Part shown: piece after piece, positions 1-9,940 of the stretch
Numbering within the stretch: the first letter of the stretch is position 1
Layout: each line of letters opens with the position of its first letter
Source of the DNA: Macrolepiota albuminosa
Taxonomy: Eukaryota; Basidiomycota; Agaricomycetes; Agaricales; Agaricaceae
Direction: 5' to 3'
Assembly (NCBI GenBank): GCA_027475525.1
Contig: JAMWFC010000049.1
Span: 5,068,947 to 5,132,946 of the forward strand
DNA: 64,000 bases
Notes under the pieces: generated by a model
Told to the model about the DNA's origin: nothing
Database searches by the model: none
The model's input: only the letters and a program-made list of their open reading frames with translations
Program-made: the position numbers and the translations under genes

Positions 1-2503
1 GACCTCTATGTCCTAGCTCGTCATGCATGGCGCGCAAGACTCGTAAGCGACGTTCTGGTTTGATGATCAGCTTGTGAGCGCCATCTCGATTCCGTCGCCA
101 AAGTCGGTTGTCGGTAAAGAAGAACCGGGTAGCGTATCGGATAAAGGTCGCGTATTGTTCGTCGGTAAGGCCTGCGGGTCGCTTAAGGTCTTGTAGCCAT
201 TGTTCAACAATTAATAAGCAGCTGTCTTCTGCCTTTGCTTTGGCGGATCGGGGGACGGCATCGTAGGTCAGGTTTCTACTGTCTTCTCTTAGCGGATGGG
301 GCTCTTGTACGACTTTTACTGGAGGCGAATTTTGACTGAAAATGCTTGCCGTGTAGAATGTGAGGGGTGCGCTAAAGGTCTCGGGGCGGTAAGGGACAAT
401 GGGATGTAGAAGGATGCTGGCAGGCTGTTGCCGTCGTAGTAAGGGAATTGGCTGTTGTATGAGGTGCACGAAACCATGTAGTCAGTCGATCCAGTCCTCG
501 AAATTGCTATCAGCCTGTGGATCCACTGCCGGGTCGCCAGGCTGCCGTGGTCACCTAGAAAGTCCATCTGGTCCGTGGAAAGAGCTCTTGACGTGAACCA
601 GTTCAAAGTGAAACATGAGGATAGCGACTACCCACCGGTTCATGCTAGCGGATGGCTGGATGTCGGGATTCTGCAGCATGCCTTTGATGTACCTCGCGTC
701 GACTTCAACAATTAGGTTCCGCACGCCAATCAAATACATCTTTAGCGACTGGAAGGCTTTGAAGAGTCCATAGAGTTCTAGCTTAGGCTGACTGTAGCGA
801 GACTCCCGGTCGTTTAGCGTGATAGACCCAAAGCAGTTGTAACGTCGCTGTTTCCGATTGTTGCTAAGGCACTGGCACAGGAAGTAGCCAACGGCAATGT
901 ACGAGGTATCCACCACCAAGATAACAGGGTCGGCAGAGGTATAATCGATGGGGACTAGGGGCTTGGCGTCTTGTAGGGCTTTTACTAAGTTGCGTTGGGC
1001 AGTGACCTGGTCTGGCCCAAATTCGAAGGGCTCGTTGGCGCGGGTGAGTCGGTTAAGAGCATGTGCACGATGGGCAAAGTTTTTGACAAATATCCTGAGA
1101 ACGCCAATGGTGCCAAGAAAGGCGCGAACTTCAGATAAGTCGCGGCAAGGACCCCATCGCTCCAAGAGTGCTAGGCGAGACTCGTCGGGAACGCGTCCGT
1201 CGGGAGTGCAGATGTGACCAAGTATTTTGAATTTTGGCGCGCAAAGGAGGAGTTTGTGACCGCTAAAGGTTCCACCGCTATACTTCATACGTTGGAGGAC
1301 TCGGTTGAGCAACTGGAAAAACTCCCATAGCGCTAAGCGAATTTTGGAGTTGTCGGGATGGGTCGCTGGTAAACCGTTTACGAGTCGCCAGTCTTTGGGG
1401 CCTTTGACGCCAATGTTATCAATGAAGCTAAGGACATGGTGTGGTATCTCGGGTTGGAGGATGAATGTGATGTCGTCATGGAATATGGGGACTGAGTTTG
1501 TCCAGCCCATCGGCAAGGTAACTAGGCGCAAGGCGCCAAACGGAGTTTGAAAGGTAGTGAGATCCCGGGAAGAGGGGTGTATCAGGCGTTCGTTGTAGCC
1601 AATGTAGAGGTCAAGGGTGGCGCCACAAATGCGCCCGGCAAAGGACTCGGCAAAATGGTCAGGAAAAGGCGGTACGCCAGAGTGTCGTATTGTAACTCTA
1701 TTCAGCGGCTCAAGACTGTGAACTATGCGTAGATTGCCGTTCTTTTTGAGGACACAGAACCAACGGGAGCGGTAAGAACTATTGGAGGGCTCGTAGACGC
1801 CAGCCTTAATCTTGGTCCTAATGATTTGGCAGACCTCGGCTTCGATCCCAGGCGGTAACGGTCGGTTGTGCTCAGTCCACAGTACGTGAGGGATGGTCGG
1901 GATGACGACAGGCGGGAAGAAATCTGTACGTAGACTGCCGCGTTCGGAGTCCTCCCAAGCAAAGGCTTTGTCTTGCTTAGCGACAAGATCGGTAAGGACG
2001 TTCAACTCATCTTTGGTCAAAAATCCTGTGTCGTGTTCCTTGGCGAACTGCTGTTGGCGTTCTGTGGTAAAACGTCCTGTGGGCTGAAAGGGTGGCGGAT
2101 TTGGTGATAAGGTTGGCATGTTGGCAAGAGGGTCGCCAATGATCTGGCGCTCGATTCTAAAATATACAGAAGTGGAAAGGGGAACTGTAGCCTGAGGAGC
2201 GGCAAGTCCAAGAACGGCAGGAGACGAGGCTCCGGGAAGGGTAGTGAGATAGGTATCTGTAAACGCAGTATTCTGAAAAGATTCGGAAGCGGTAAGGTAC
2301 AAGTAGGCAAGAGAGGAGTCGGTAATATTTTGATTTTTCTGGGAAATCTCTGCGTCGGTAGCGGGTAAAGTAGTTAAAACGTCTTCGGCAAGAAAAGCAG
2401 TAGACATAACATTTACAAGACCAGTTGAATGGTCATATTCTAGCGTTAGCGCCACATCTCCGTGATCGTCGCCAATCACCTCCTCGATGGTCTGTGAAAA
2501 CAC
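1..2503 (-). pseudogene. pol: Pol of element A: RT-RNase H, premature TGA, start of integrase
   Basis: Matches element B Pol. The RT motif, FIDD in B, reads FIDN here (codon AAC at 1415-1417), so a catalytic Asp is lost. RNase H follows (VDTSYIAVGYF, VEVDARYIKG). At 551-553 a CGA Arg codon of B is TGA in A, ending the ORF just after RNase H. The same frame stays open beyond it to the window edge and encodes the integrase lead-in, up to the His zinc-binding region (HDELGHR). A 35-residue Lys-rich segment present in B (about 20872-20976) is missing near 2160. Confidence 0.9.
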
Positions 2504-3681
2504 CTGTGGGGTCGTTCGTTGGCGTGCTGGTCGGTAAACTCCGGGGGCTTAGCGAGGGCGCCTTTTCGTTGTCCCCTAGGAAACGTTGGCACCGTTCGTC
2601 GGATTCCGGAATTGGGGTCGCTGATTGTTAGTGTCGTCTCGTCGTCGGTAACAGTCTTGACGACTGATCGCGCCAAGACGTCGAAAGGTCTGCCGAGAAG
2701 TAAATCGTATGCTGGTGAACGTAAGATGTGTATTTGGAGGTAAAACATAATGTTGCCAAGGGTGCACGGCACATTCTTGGCGAGGCCTAGGGATCTGTCT
2801 ACCGTGCCGTTAGCACTCTGCATGTTTAGTATAACGGTAGGGTCGTAAATAAGGCCTAGATCGTTAGCGACTTCAGCTGCCATGGAAATGATTTGAGACC
2901 CGCTATCCACAATCGCTTCTACCTTGTGCTTGTTGTCGACGGTTAGCGCTACTGACCGAATAGCGTGCAATTCTTGAGCAACGGTAAGAATGGCCGGGTC
3001 TTCTTCATGGTCTACTGACCTAAGGTAGGTCTCTACAGGGTCCACAGAGGTGGCGTTAGCGATGGGGTCGGCAGGAGTGTCCAATGAGTCGATGGTAACG
3101 GAAAACCCGGGAAGCGCGTTGTCGAGGTCCTTGACCTCGGCAACGGTTGTCGCCAAGGGACGTCGAGGAGTAACGGCGGTCTTGACCTGATTGCGAACGT
3201 CGGGAGCAATACTACAAAGTTCTTCAACTGATAAGGTGACGGCGGTTTTCATAATGCGGTTGAAGACGTGGTTGGATTTCTCTATGTCGAAAATTGGCGC
3301 GGTTGGTCGGTAACCACCCTCAGGACGTTTCTCGGGAGCGGCAAAGTTTTGTTGTGCGGGAGCATGATAACGGTCGGGAATCCCTGAATAGGGATGAAGA
3401 GGCGGCAAAGGTGGTTCGGGAGCGGTAGCGGACGACGATGGTTCTGGAGTGGTAGCTGGCGGTGCGGCAGGAGGTGCGGCAGGAGCAGGTGTCGGTAACT
3501 TGCTAGCGGGAGGCATTGGCTTATATCCTTTAAGAGGCTGTTTGGGCTGCTTAACTTCAACCCCATCAAACACCTGATTCTTAAGCGAATCCAATTCCTG
3601 CTGTAGCTTGGCGATACGCTCTTCCCGTGAGAAAGTAGGGCGGTCGCCAACGCTGTCAAAGTGTAAGACCTCGTGGATCAT
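2476..3681 (-). pseudogene. Gag C-terminus and aspartic protease of element A
   Basis: Continues B's Gag-Pro polyprotein after the frameshift in the upstream gag. It holds a Pro/Ala-rich linker and then a retropepsin-like domain with the catalytic triplet in IVDSGSQ and the later DLLLGRPF motif. In element B these residues are part of one 770-codon ORF with Gag. The 3' end overlaps the pol ORF in the -1 frame, as in B. Without the frameshift it could be an active protease; as it stands it has no start of its own. Confidence 0.85.
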
Positions 3682-4778
3682 CTGCTGTTGGGTCGCCTGT
3701 TCGGGGTCGGGGTTGGCATTGCCAGAAAGCGTGCCGGTAACGATTTGTCCTGGATTGCGCCTATGCCATTCATCAACTCGCTCCTGGAAGGACTTCTTGT
3801 CCAGGTAGTTGGGAATGGTGGCGCCAGAGGTAAGAATATCTTGCCGTCGATAGCCCTTCGAATTCTCCCTTGCCGAATATAATTTTTAAGAGTAGCGCAG
3901 CGTCCTCTGGTCATGGTATGGCCAATTTCCCCACAGAAGTGGCCAGGGCCAGGTGCGGGTACGTTAGCGGGTCGGTTAGAAGTGAGATTTGTCGTGATCA
4001 TGGTTTCAATGCGCGTCATAGCAGAAGCGACAGCGGCGGTAATAGCAGCATTGAGCTCCTCTTTCTTAACGAAGTCGGTAGTGGGAGGCGGGATGGGAAT
4101 TATACCGTTAGTTCGCTCAGGGGGTGGGCTCGTCCTAGCACGTGATATACCAACGCCAGTGTCCGTTCCCTTGAGAACCCATTTACCGGCTTCAAAGACG
4201 TCGGCAACGTTATAGGGCTCGTCTGGGTGATGGGCCTGATGGACTATCTCTAGGCGACGAGCAATACGAGTCCAAAGCGAAGTCGGGATGCCTTGTTGGA
4301 ACAGGCGACGTTCCTCGTTAATATAGAGCTTGCCGTTCTGCAGAAGCCACCTAGCGATTTTCTGGAACTCGCGGTAATAGGTAGAGAATGTGCCAAGCGA
4401 AGATGTACCGTTGTCGAAAGATTCCTGTACTAATTTCTGCAACTCGTTTACCGTGTATCGGGTAGCTTCCTCTGCGCCAGGGTACAGCTGGATTACTGCC
4501 GTTTTCCAGTCCTCATACAAAGCGCCTTGAGCTGGAACTGGCGGTACGGCAGGAACAAAGACGGCAAACTCGGTCAAACCTGTCCACGTCTCTGCCGTGT
4601 CATACAATACGTATCTTGCCGCGTACTCCTTCATCTGTGTGTGGTCGGTAATGTTACAATCCCTGAATAGATACTCTAATTCCTTGAAATATTGGGAAAG
4701 CTCCTGTGGCTTGGACTCGTCCCATTTCGGTGCCGAGAAGTGATTGCGTGGCGGCATGCGCTGAGCTGGTTGTTCCAT
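3678..4778 (-). pseudogene. gag: Gag of element A, frameshifted
   Basis: Starts at an ATG (4778) matching the Gag ATG of element B and is near-identical to B's Gag over about 300 residues. This is the capsid/nucleocapsid polyprotein that packages element RNA. Two lesions are visible. The zinc knuckle, CHFC...H...C in B, begins GHFC here, so the first metal-binding Cys is Gly. A one-base deletion around 3830-3845 then throws the ORF out of frame, so the last ~50 residues are not Gag-like and the protease region continues in another frame (2476-3681). Confidence 0.88.
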
Positions 4779-5140
4779 AGCGACTGTGTTGGCGAGTTCG
4801 GTTAGCGGTTGTGGGGAAGGAGTTCTTGATATTGGCGACGGGGTAAGCGAAATGACGAGTTGAGAAAGCGGTGTTAACGGAGTGAGGGGTGTGACTGGTT
4901 GTGGTATGGCAAGGGGCGACGCTAAGGGGTCGTCGGTGCTATAATCGAGGGAATGCGGGAAGAGATCAGGAAATGCATCTACAGTGGCGTTCTGTAGTTC
5001 CTGTGCTAGAGAGAGACCCGGTAAGGCACCAGGTGGTTGTGGAGTTGACGGGTGGGAAGGGGCAATGCCTTCTGCCGACTGCTCTAGCAGATGGCGCCTA
5101 CGCTGGAGACGGGTTTCTGGCGGAATTCTGCCCTAGAGAT

Positions 5141-5158
5141 CCCTCGCGGTGGGCTCCA
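5141..5158 (-). other. Primer binding site of element A
   Basis: Three bases inside the LTR end the minus strand reads TGGAGCCCACCGCGAGGG, beginning with the TGG that pairs with a tRNA CCA end. Elements B and G carry the same site (G with one difference). The primer tRNA would end in ...GGTGGGCTCCA; its identity was not determined. Confidence 0.8.
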
Positions 5159-5161
5159 ATT

Positions 5162-6099
5162 TGATGACGCCCAAAGTTTGGTCAGTAACAAATGTAACAG
5201 AAGTGTTACCGTACCAATTGCTTGCGTTGGGCGCGCTAAAAGTGATGTGAGGAGTCCCGGGCAGGTCCCAGAGAACGCGTCTGTGAAAAAAAGGTAAAAG
5301 TCGGTAACGGGGTCGGCAAGTGTCAAGCACCAAGGTAAAGCGCTTAAGTAAAATGCGGTAAGTGGACACGGCAAGGGCAGCGACAAGAACACGGTAAGCT
5401 TAGCGTAGTTTAAGCGTCAATGATGCCTGCCGTAGCTGCAAGGCGCGAATAGGTCAAAAGTTGGCGAGAGTCTGCAACTGCCGACGAGTTCAACATTGCC
5501 GACCGTAAATGAGCTCTTGAGCGTAAGAGAGACTGACGAAAGAGGAGCAGGAAATTCTGGTCTGTTGTTCTGATGATCATTGTACAAGTCGGTAAGTACT
5601 TTTATACTACAAAGAGTTCGCCGTCGCCAGTGGTCAAAGAGCGGTAAACTAGAAAATTTCATAGGGGTAGCTCCAACGGTTTCAGATCCCTGCCGTCCAT
5701 TCAAGACCCTTAGCGCCACCAGGCGGCAGATCGCGGTGCTAAACCATCAGTCCATCACCTTTCTGTCTGTCCAAAAGGCTAAGCGATGCCAGGTGCCAAA
5801 TCGAAGCGCTAAGCGGTGTCGGACGCCAAGGTCAAACGCCAAGCTGTCCGTCAGTTTTTGATAGATGATCAGGCTTCTTGCTAAGCGCTGTCGTCAGTGA
5901 CTGATGCCATCTGTCAGTTGTCATTCTTGCTGCCGTCGGCGCTATCATTGATTGGATCTGCTTCTTGCCGTGTCCGGCCGTCAGGAATGGCTTAAAATAG
6001 GTAGAACGTGTGCGCTAAGTTCGGAATGAGTGCGGCAAGGTTTCCAGAGCCGGTGCCGAGCCTGCCGTTGATGCGCCTAACCTGTATAGGGTCCTATCA
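5162..6099 (-). repeat. 5' LTR of element A (938 bp)
   Basis: Bounded by TGATAGGACC at the outer end (6099) and GCGTCATCA at the inner end (5162), the same TG...CA ends as the two LTRs of element B. Internal sequence matches B's LTRs with scattered substitutions and small indels. The primer binding site follows directly. Confidence 0.92.
5600..5606 (-). promoter_or_regulatory. Probable LTR TATA box of element A
   Basis: On the minus strand the LTR reads TATAAAA here, at the same LTR position as the TATATATA stretch at 17403 in element B. It would set the start of the retrotransposon transcript. Assigned by sequence and position only. Confidence 0.45.
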
Positions 6100-6330
6100 G
6101 CGAGGGTTCGGAGTAACCCACAAAGGGCCTTGCCCATGCATCCATACAATAATGTACAACCTTTAGCTCTGTAAATAAAAAAATCACATTTAAATAATAC
6201 AAAGTTCTTCTTAGCTCAATAACAGCGAGGAAGTCAAAGAATTTGCTCCAAGCTGTAGTGTTCCCATGAAGTCACAAGATGTCATAAGTGGGGAGAGCAA
6301 AGAGGTGTTCGTACTTCTAATAGACTATGT
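6100..6330. other. Spacer between elements A and C
   Basis: AT-rich sequence with no ORF, RNA gene or repeat that I recognise. It continues at 28829 on the other side of element C, which inserted into it. Confidence 0.6.
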
Positions 6331-6335
6331 GTACC
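6331..6335. repeat. Target-site duplication of element C, left copy (GTACC)
   Basis: GTACC directly precedes the LTR at 6336 and recurs directly after the other LTR at 28824-28828, showing that 6336-28823 is one insertion. Confidence 0.95.
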
Positions 6336-6568
6336 TGTAACGAAGTTACAGGGATTGTGAGAGCTTAGGTTCACACTGCACAGAATCAGACCAGTCCGGT
6401 CTATTGACTATGTAGTATAAACACAAAATAAGCTGCTTTGTAAGCAGCTGGGTAACTAATTATATACGAATGTAAATAATATTATATTATAATAAATATA
6501 ATATAATATTTACTACTATACAGTAAGTAAAGCTATGTGGCCAACGCCACATAGCGGACTACGCTACA
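6336..6568 (-). repeat. 3' LTR of element C (233 bp)
   Basis: Identical to 28591-28823. It starts TGTAACGAAG and ends ACGCTACA on the plus strand. It contains five perfect inverted repeats: 6336-6350, 6388-6402, 6431-6449, 6478-6510 (13-bp A/T arms) and 6532-6555 (10-bp arms GCTATGTGGC/GCCACATAGC, loop CAAC). Confidence 0.96.
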
Positions 6569-6597
6569 CACCCCCCAATCAGACCGAGCTACGGTCT
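6569..6597 (-). other. Polypurine tract and adjoining hairpin of element C
   Basis: On the minus strand ATTGGGGGGTG (6569-6579) abuts the 3' LTR and is the expected plus-strand primer. Just upstream lies the inverted repeat AGACCG/CGGTCT (6581-6597). Element D has the same arrangement with different loop bases. Confidence 0.8.
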
Positions 6598-6613
6598 CGA
6601 GATAATACGACGG

Positions 6614-9600
6614 TCATGCCGTCAGTAAGTCTGGGACGGGGGCAATGGGAGAGTCCCCAGGCTCCCGGAATGGATCGGCAGTCGCGTCGTCCATGTCGTA
6701 GTCGAGGAGTTCATCCTCGGGTGCGGGCGCGTAAGAAGTGCCCGAAGGCCCTGCTACTGGCAGGGAATTGTCATAGTCCCGGAGGGGGGACAGTGTGAGA
6801 TTGGGGTCGATGGTCGACCCCGGGACAGGTGGTTGGGGATCAGGCAGATCCCCGGTGTCGGACGGGTACTGGCGCGTCCAGATTTCGCGGGCATGAATGT
6901 CTTGCCCGATGAAGAGGTACATCCCCTTGGCGAGCACGTCGTCGTATGCACGACGACTGTCCTGCTGCTGGAGCATCAGGCGTTGGCGATCGCCGATGGT
7001 GGCCTCGCGCCACCCATCCCACTGAGGGATGGACTGGGGTGTACCGTAGTGGTCGAGGCGTTGTAGCCTCTCGTCATCGATAGCAGCCGCCTCGTTGTAG
7101 AGCCGGCTGTCGCTGAAGAATAGATGGGCCAAGTAGGTGACCCCATAAGTGTATGCGTGGTCAGCCCAGCTGACCGGGATTTGATTGTGAAGAAGGACGC
7201 GTAACGTGTCCGAAGTGGAGAACACGGAAGCTGACGCTTCCGGAATGTCCACAGCCCAAACCTCGAAGGTAGGGTCATCGGCGTGGATGGGCTCAAAGAC
7301 TTGCCCCGTGGCCGCCTTGTACTCAGCCACGGCCTCTTTATAGAGGCCTGGCCTGGCAAAGACGTAGGCTAGGTACTTGTGTACCGTGGCCTTGGAGGGG
7401 CGGCTGGCGCTGAGGGCGCGTACAAGCGCAAACCCAAAGAGGCTGCGCCAGTGAATGCGCATGGCCCGGTCCATGGCCAGACCGGTCCACACGTTGGACA
7501 TCCCAGGGCATCCATAGAGGAGGGCGTATGAGCCCAGGTAGTCCAAAGCAAATGGTTGCTTTGGATCAGGGGGGGTAAGGCCGACGAAGGCAATTTTTCC
7601 TCCCTCTTTGCAGCGATAGAGCCGCAACGGCACAATCATTTGCGGGAAACTCTCCCGCTCCTCTGGACTCGCAAAGGGTACCACGATAGTCCTATACTCG
7701 ACCTCGTCGAGTAAATGAGACATAGCTCTGTCTCAGGCCGTAGGGTGGCAGTTGAGCGCCACCCGCTTGAATTCGTTGAGCAAGAGGTAGCCCAACTGAC
7801 GCTGACAAAGCGGCGTAAACTGGTTGTTAACCAGTGCGTGAAGTCTGCGGACTTCTCGAGGACTGCGGGGAAACCCGCGAGGTGCAACTTGGTACACCTT
7901 ACTGTTGTGGGGCGTCGCGGCGGCGTTGCCCTGTTTATCGTCCTTGAAGGACCTGGCTGCGCGGGCTTCTTGCCCGACGAAGATGGTATTGGTCATTGGC
8001 GACCAATAGAATTGGGGAGCCAACCCCGCGCCAAAGAATGAGTTCTGGCGCTCAATAGTGTGATCACGGTAGATCACCACACCGAGCGCATCAGGGATGC
8101 GCCCGGTTTCATCCTCAAGGAGGGCGGCCCCTCGTTTGGCGCTGTTCTGCGCCCGACGCTCCATCTTGGCTCGTCGATTGCTGTTGCGCCGTTCGCGCGC
8201 CATACGCTGTGCCGCCGTCTCGTGCGGCACTGGGGATTCCATACGAGCCTCTTCAGGCTCCTCATACCACTCGTCGTCAGAGGGCGGGGAAGGCAGCCTC
8301 TCTGGCTCCAACTTCTCAGATCGTGGGTCCATTGCCCACACACACTGTGGGAGTTGGGCTGGCAGGCCCTCTACCAGTATAGCGGGTAAAAAGGGGATGT
8401 TAGCCCCTGGGGCCCCTTTCGGGGCATCCTCGGGGAAGTGCACGTTGACGTAGGCGCGCCCTTCCGGTTGCTTACCCCGACGATCCTTTTGGGGTTGTGA
8501 GGCCTTGGCCTCAGTGGGGCGTGTGCTCACGCCCCTGGAACTCTGCTCCCCAGAGTACGTGGTGGATACCATGGATACTGGTCGCGAAGACGTGACCTCA
8601 GACGCGCCGCTGGCGAGGCGCTGGATAAGCTGGGGGGCAGCTGGAGCAGGAACATCTTCATAGGGGAGGATGTCCCGTCCTAGACCGGCCTCCCGGCCGG
8701 GGGCAGCAACGCTCGACTTAATTGAGCGGGAGGGTGCGTCCTCCACTCCTTGCCGACGCGCCCTTTTGCTGGAGTCAGTGTCCCGACTCGGGGGTGTAGT
8801 CTGCCGCTTACGAGTGGCCGAAAGGGCAAGGAGATCAGTTTTGCGCTGAGCGCGCATATGATCCATGTCGTCCATCATCCGGCAGATGAGGATGACTGCC
8901 TCCGCATCGCGGAGGAATGATGACTCTGTGGGTACATTGTACCCGTTATCTCCCAGACGTTGGAGAAGGGTAGCCAGGACTAAGTCCTGGCTGTGAGTGG
9001 GCTCGACAGCCCGTGCTTTTCCTTTGTCGCGTCGAGGACGCGACTCTTCTTCCGAGCTGGGCTTGGATTGGTGCGGCATTTCCAGCCGCTGTAGCAAGGA
9101 GAGCTTGGCCAAGCTCTCCGTCGGCGCATCAGCCGATGAACTGATGCTCCGTTCTGTATTGAGAGTTTCTGTACTCTCAATGGCTGCGGTGGCCTGCCCG
9201 AGGGATGCTTTGCGTCCCTCTAGATTGTCAATTGGTACTGTGGTTGACAGGGAAATCGACCGGCCTCCCTTGGCTTGCGACTCATGCGAGTCGCTGTACT
9301 GGGGCATTGCACCCCAAGCCCCCATCCAAGCCGGGGGGTACGGCATCATTACGGGCACACCACCCATCCCAGGGTAGTGCGCCGGGGCGGTAAACTGGGG
9401 AAAAGGATGTGTCCCCAGTTGCCCTGTTGCCGGTACAGGGGCAAGTTGCCTCCATGCTGACGCTGCTTGGGGGCTGACTAGCCCCCCGTAGGCCTGTTGT
9501 TGGAATTGGCCCTCGGTGTGATGTGGCGCATAAGCGCCCGGTGCTGGTTGTTGGGGCTGATAGCCGCCCACAGGTGCGTTCTGGGGCATGAAGTTGCCCT

Positions 9601-9838
9601 GCATGGTTTGAAGTGGCGGATAGCCACTGATCACCGGCTGCTGCGGCAGGTAGCCCGCCACTGGTGGTTGCTGCTGCTGTGGGAAGCCCACAGCTGGTTG
9701 CAATTGTCCCCACTGGGGTGCATTTTGGATCAGCGGGGGAGCCATCTGCCCCCCCCCTTCAGCCGATGGTAAGACCGACGGCGTACTCTCAAACTGCTGC
9801 TGCTGCTGGTCACTCACATCCACGGGCATGCTGTCCAT
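6614..9838 (-). pseudogene. Third ORF of element C, function unknown, one in-frame TGA
   Basis: Begins at an ATG in a good context (ACCATGG, 9838), about 100 nt after the integrase stop, and runs to within 46 nt of the 3' LTR. It is 1,075 codons long with a single internal TGA at 7733-7735; both parts are in one frame. The N-terminal ~250 residues are Gln/Pro/Gly-rich and look disordered. Then come a Ser/basic region and two conserved blocks (GRIPDALGV...; ...IHWRSLFGFAL..., ...PQWDGWRE) shared with ORF3 of element D (33415-36363). No signal peptide, membrane span or envelope-like feature is obvious. I do not recognise the family. Confidence 0.75.
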
Positions 9839-9940
9839 GGTTGGGAAAAAAAGCAAAAAAGAAATTTCGCCTTTTAAGACGTGTTTCAGCCACAGCTGCT
9901 GACCAACTCAGCCAAGCCGCGATCAGCACTGCCAATCAAA

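Larger units (their letters stand above)
1..6099 (-). mobile_element. Element A: Ty3/gypsy LTR retrotransposon, damaged, 3' part outside window
   Basis: Reading right to left: 5' LTR, primer binding site, gag, protease, reverse transcriptase/RNase H, then the start of the integrase region at the window edge. It is colinear with and closely related to element B. Damage relative to B: a one-base frameshift in gag, loss of the first Cys of the zinc knuckle, an in-frame loss of about 105 bp near the start of pol, a changed RT active site and a premature TGA after RNase H. The 3' LTR is not in the window, so target duplications cannot be checked. Like B, it is full of the hexamer TTRSCG. Confidence 0.93.

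Noticed and set aside
5141..5158. tRNA gene fragment
   Set aside because: The tRNA-like 3' end is the primer binding site of an LTR element; no other tRNA parts are present.
6478..6510. A/T palindrome as a replication origin
   Set aside because: It is part of the LTR of element C, present in both LTRs, and is one of several hairpins there.
6614..9838. Envelope gene of an errantivirus-like element
   Set aside because: The position fits, but no signal peptide, cleavage site or membrane anchor was seen.
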